A stretch of DNA of 64,000 bases from CAG-273 sp963929915. GTDB taxonomy: Bacteria > Bacillota > Clostridia > TANB77 > CAG-508. Where the stretch lies: assembly GCA_963929915.1 (NCBI GenBank), contig CAWVJY010000005.1, forward strand, positions 1-64,000, written 5' to 3'. Below, piece after piece: positions 63,764 to 64,000 of this stretch (its first letter is position 1; every line of letters begins with the position of its first letter). Position numbers and translations under genes: made by a program. Below the pieces are notes generated by a model that saw only the letters and a program-made list of their open reading frames with translations, was not told the origin of the DNA and did no database searches.

Positions 63764-64000
63764 CTATTTTTGATGTTTTCCTTTTTCTGGTCTTTTTTTA
63801 GTTTTTTGCATTACTTTATTTTGTTGCTCTTTTTTGGCTTTTTGTTTTGCTTTTTCTTTTTGTAATTTTTCTTTTCTTTCTTTTTCTTGTTGTTTACGTT
63901 TTTGTTTTTCTTGTTCTCTTTTTTGTTTGTCTTTTAATGCCTTATCTTTTGCCACTTTAGCATCTTGTTTTTCTTTTTTATTTTCTTCTTCGAAATTATC
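63764..64000 (-). CDS. Lys/Glu/Gln-rich C-terminal part of a larger protein (cut by window edge)
   Basis: The frame is open to the window end; a GTG at 63955 has no ribosome-binding site, so the gene almost surely begins outside. The visible 78 residues are nearly all Lys, Glu, Gln and Arg (DKQKREQEKQKRKQQEKERK), a charged helix. Such tails occur on membrane or RNA-associated proteins; function cannot be told. Confidence 0.6.
   Translation of the reverse strand, partial: DNFEEENKKEKQDAKVAKDKALKDKQKREQEKQKRKQQEKERKEKLQKEKAKQKAKKEQQNKVMQKTKKRPEKGKHQK

Noticed and set aside
63764..63955. Complete 63-aa Lys-rich protein starting with GTG
   Set aside because: The frame stays open to the window edge and no ribosome-binding site precedes the GTG, so a larger truncated gene is more likely.

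Overview
The window is AT-rich DNA from a low-GC, Gram-positive, spore-forming Clostridia-type bacterium, probably an uncultured gut lineage. The evidence is a germination protease (gpr), a T-box in front of glycyl-tRNA synthetase, A-type RNase P RNA, pyruvate phosphate dikinase, a class B sortase with a TPKTG surface protein, and strong AAGGAG ribosome-binding sites. Most genes lie on the minus strand.

Layout. 1-2.4 kb: N-terminus of a prepilin-like gene with a small upstream ORF, an IS30 element, tRNA-Leu. 2.4-4 kb: KilA-N gene and an unknown gene. 4.4-9.5 kb: HD hydrolase, frameshifted RluA-type pseudouridine synthase, rnpB, dtd, zinc-ribbon protein. 9.7-13 kb: gpsA-plsY-der. 13-14.7 kb: prepilin/FGE-like protein with its small ORF. 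14.8-20 kb: dCMP deaminase, rpmF, sortase B, IS3 element, TPKTG surface protein. 20-34.5 kb: ppdK, flippase, ATP-grasp, T-box plus glyS, VTT membrane protein, two large secreted or anchored surface proteins. 34.6-40.2 kb: TetR-controlled heterodimeric ABC exporter, HAD phosphatase. 40.5-48.5 kb: DNA-repair radical SAM pair, ispH, ABC-2 exporter, ppaC, tRNA-Gly. 47.4-55.3 kb: accessory stretch with two HD proteins, AraC regulator, nitroreductase, radical SAM, a RAYT transposase, TraX and an unknown two-gene unit. 55.4-64 kb: gpr, second full prepilin/FGE-like gene, XRE regulator, frameshifted holA, ruvC, glycogen debranching enzyme, start of a Lys-rich gene.

The most unusual system is a cassette present three times (the first cut by the window edge). 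It has a small ORF with a dinucleotide microsatellite, followed 70-100 bp later by a gene with a class-III (prepilin) signal and an FGE/C-type-lectin-like C-terminus. The last ~40 codons of the two complete copies are hypervariable and GC-rich, as in diversity-generating retroelement targets. No reverse transcriptase or template repeat was seen here. The microsatellite sits where unit gain or loss changes frame, so phase variation is possible.

A second layer is interspersed repeats. A 28-bp REP with TGTCAA/TTGACA ends occurs nine times, flanks the RAYT gene, clusters next to stop codons and appears to supply -35 boxes. Two further REP-like families and three fold-back families (142-220 bp, arms complementary within each copy but different between copies) are also present. 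Four genes carry single-base frameshifts; two of them share an extra C creating a CGG codon.
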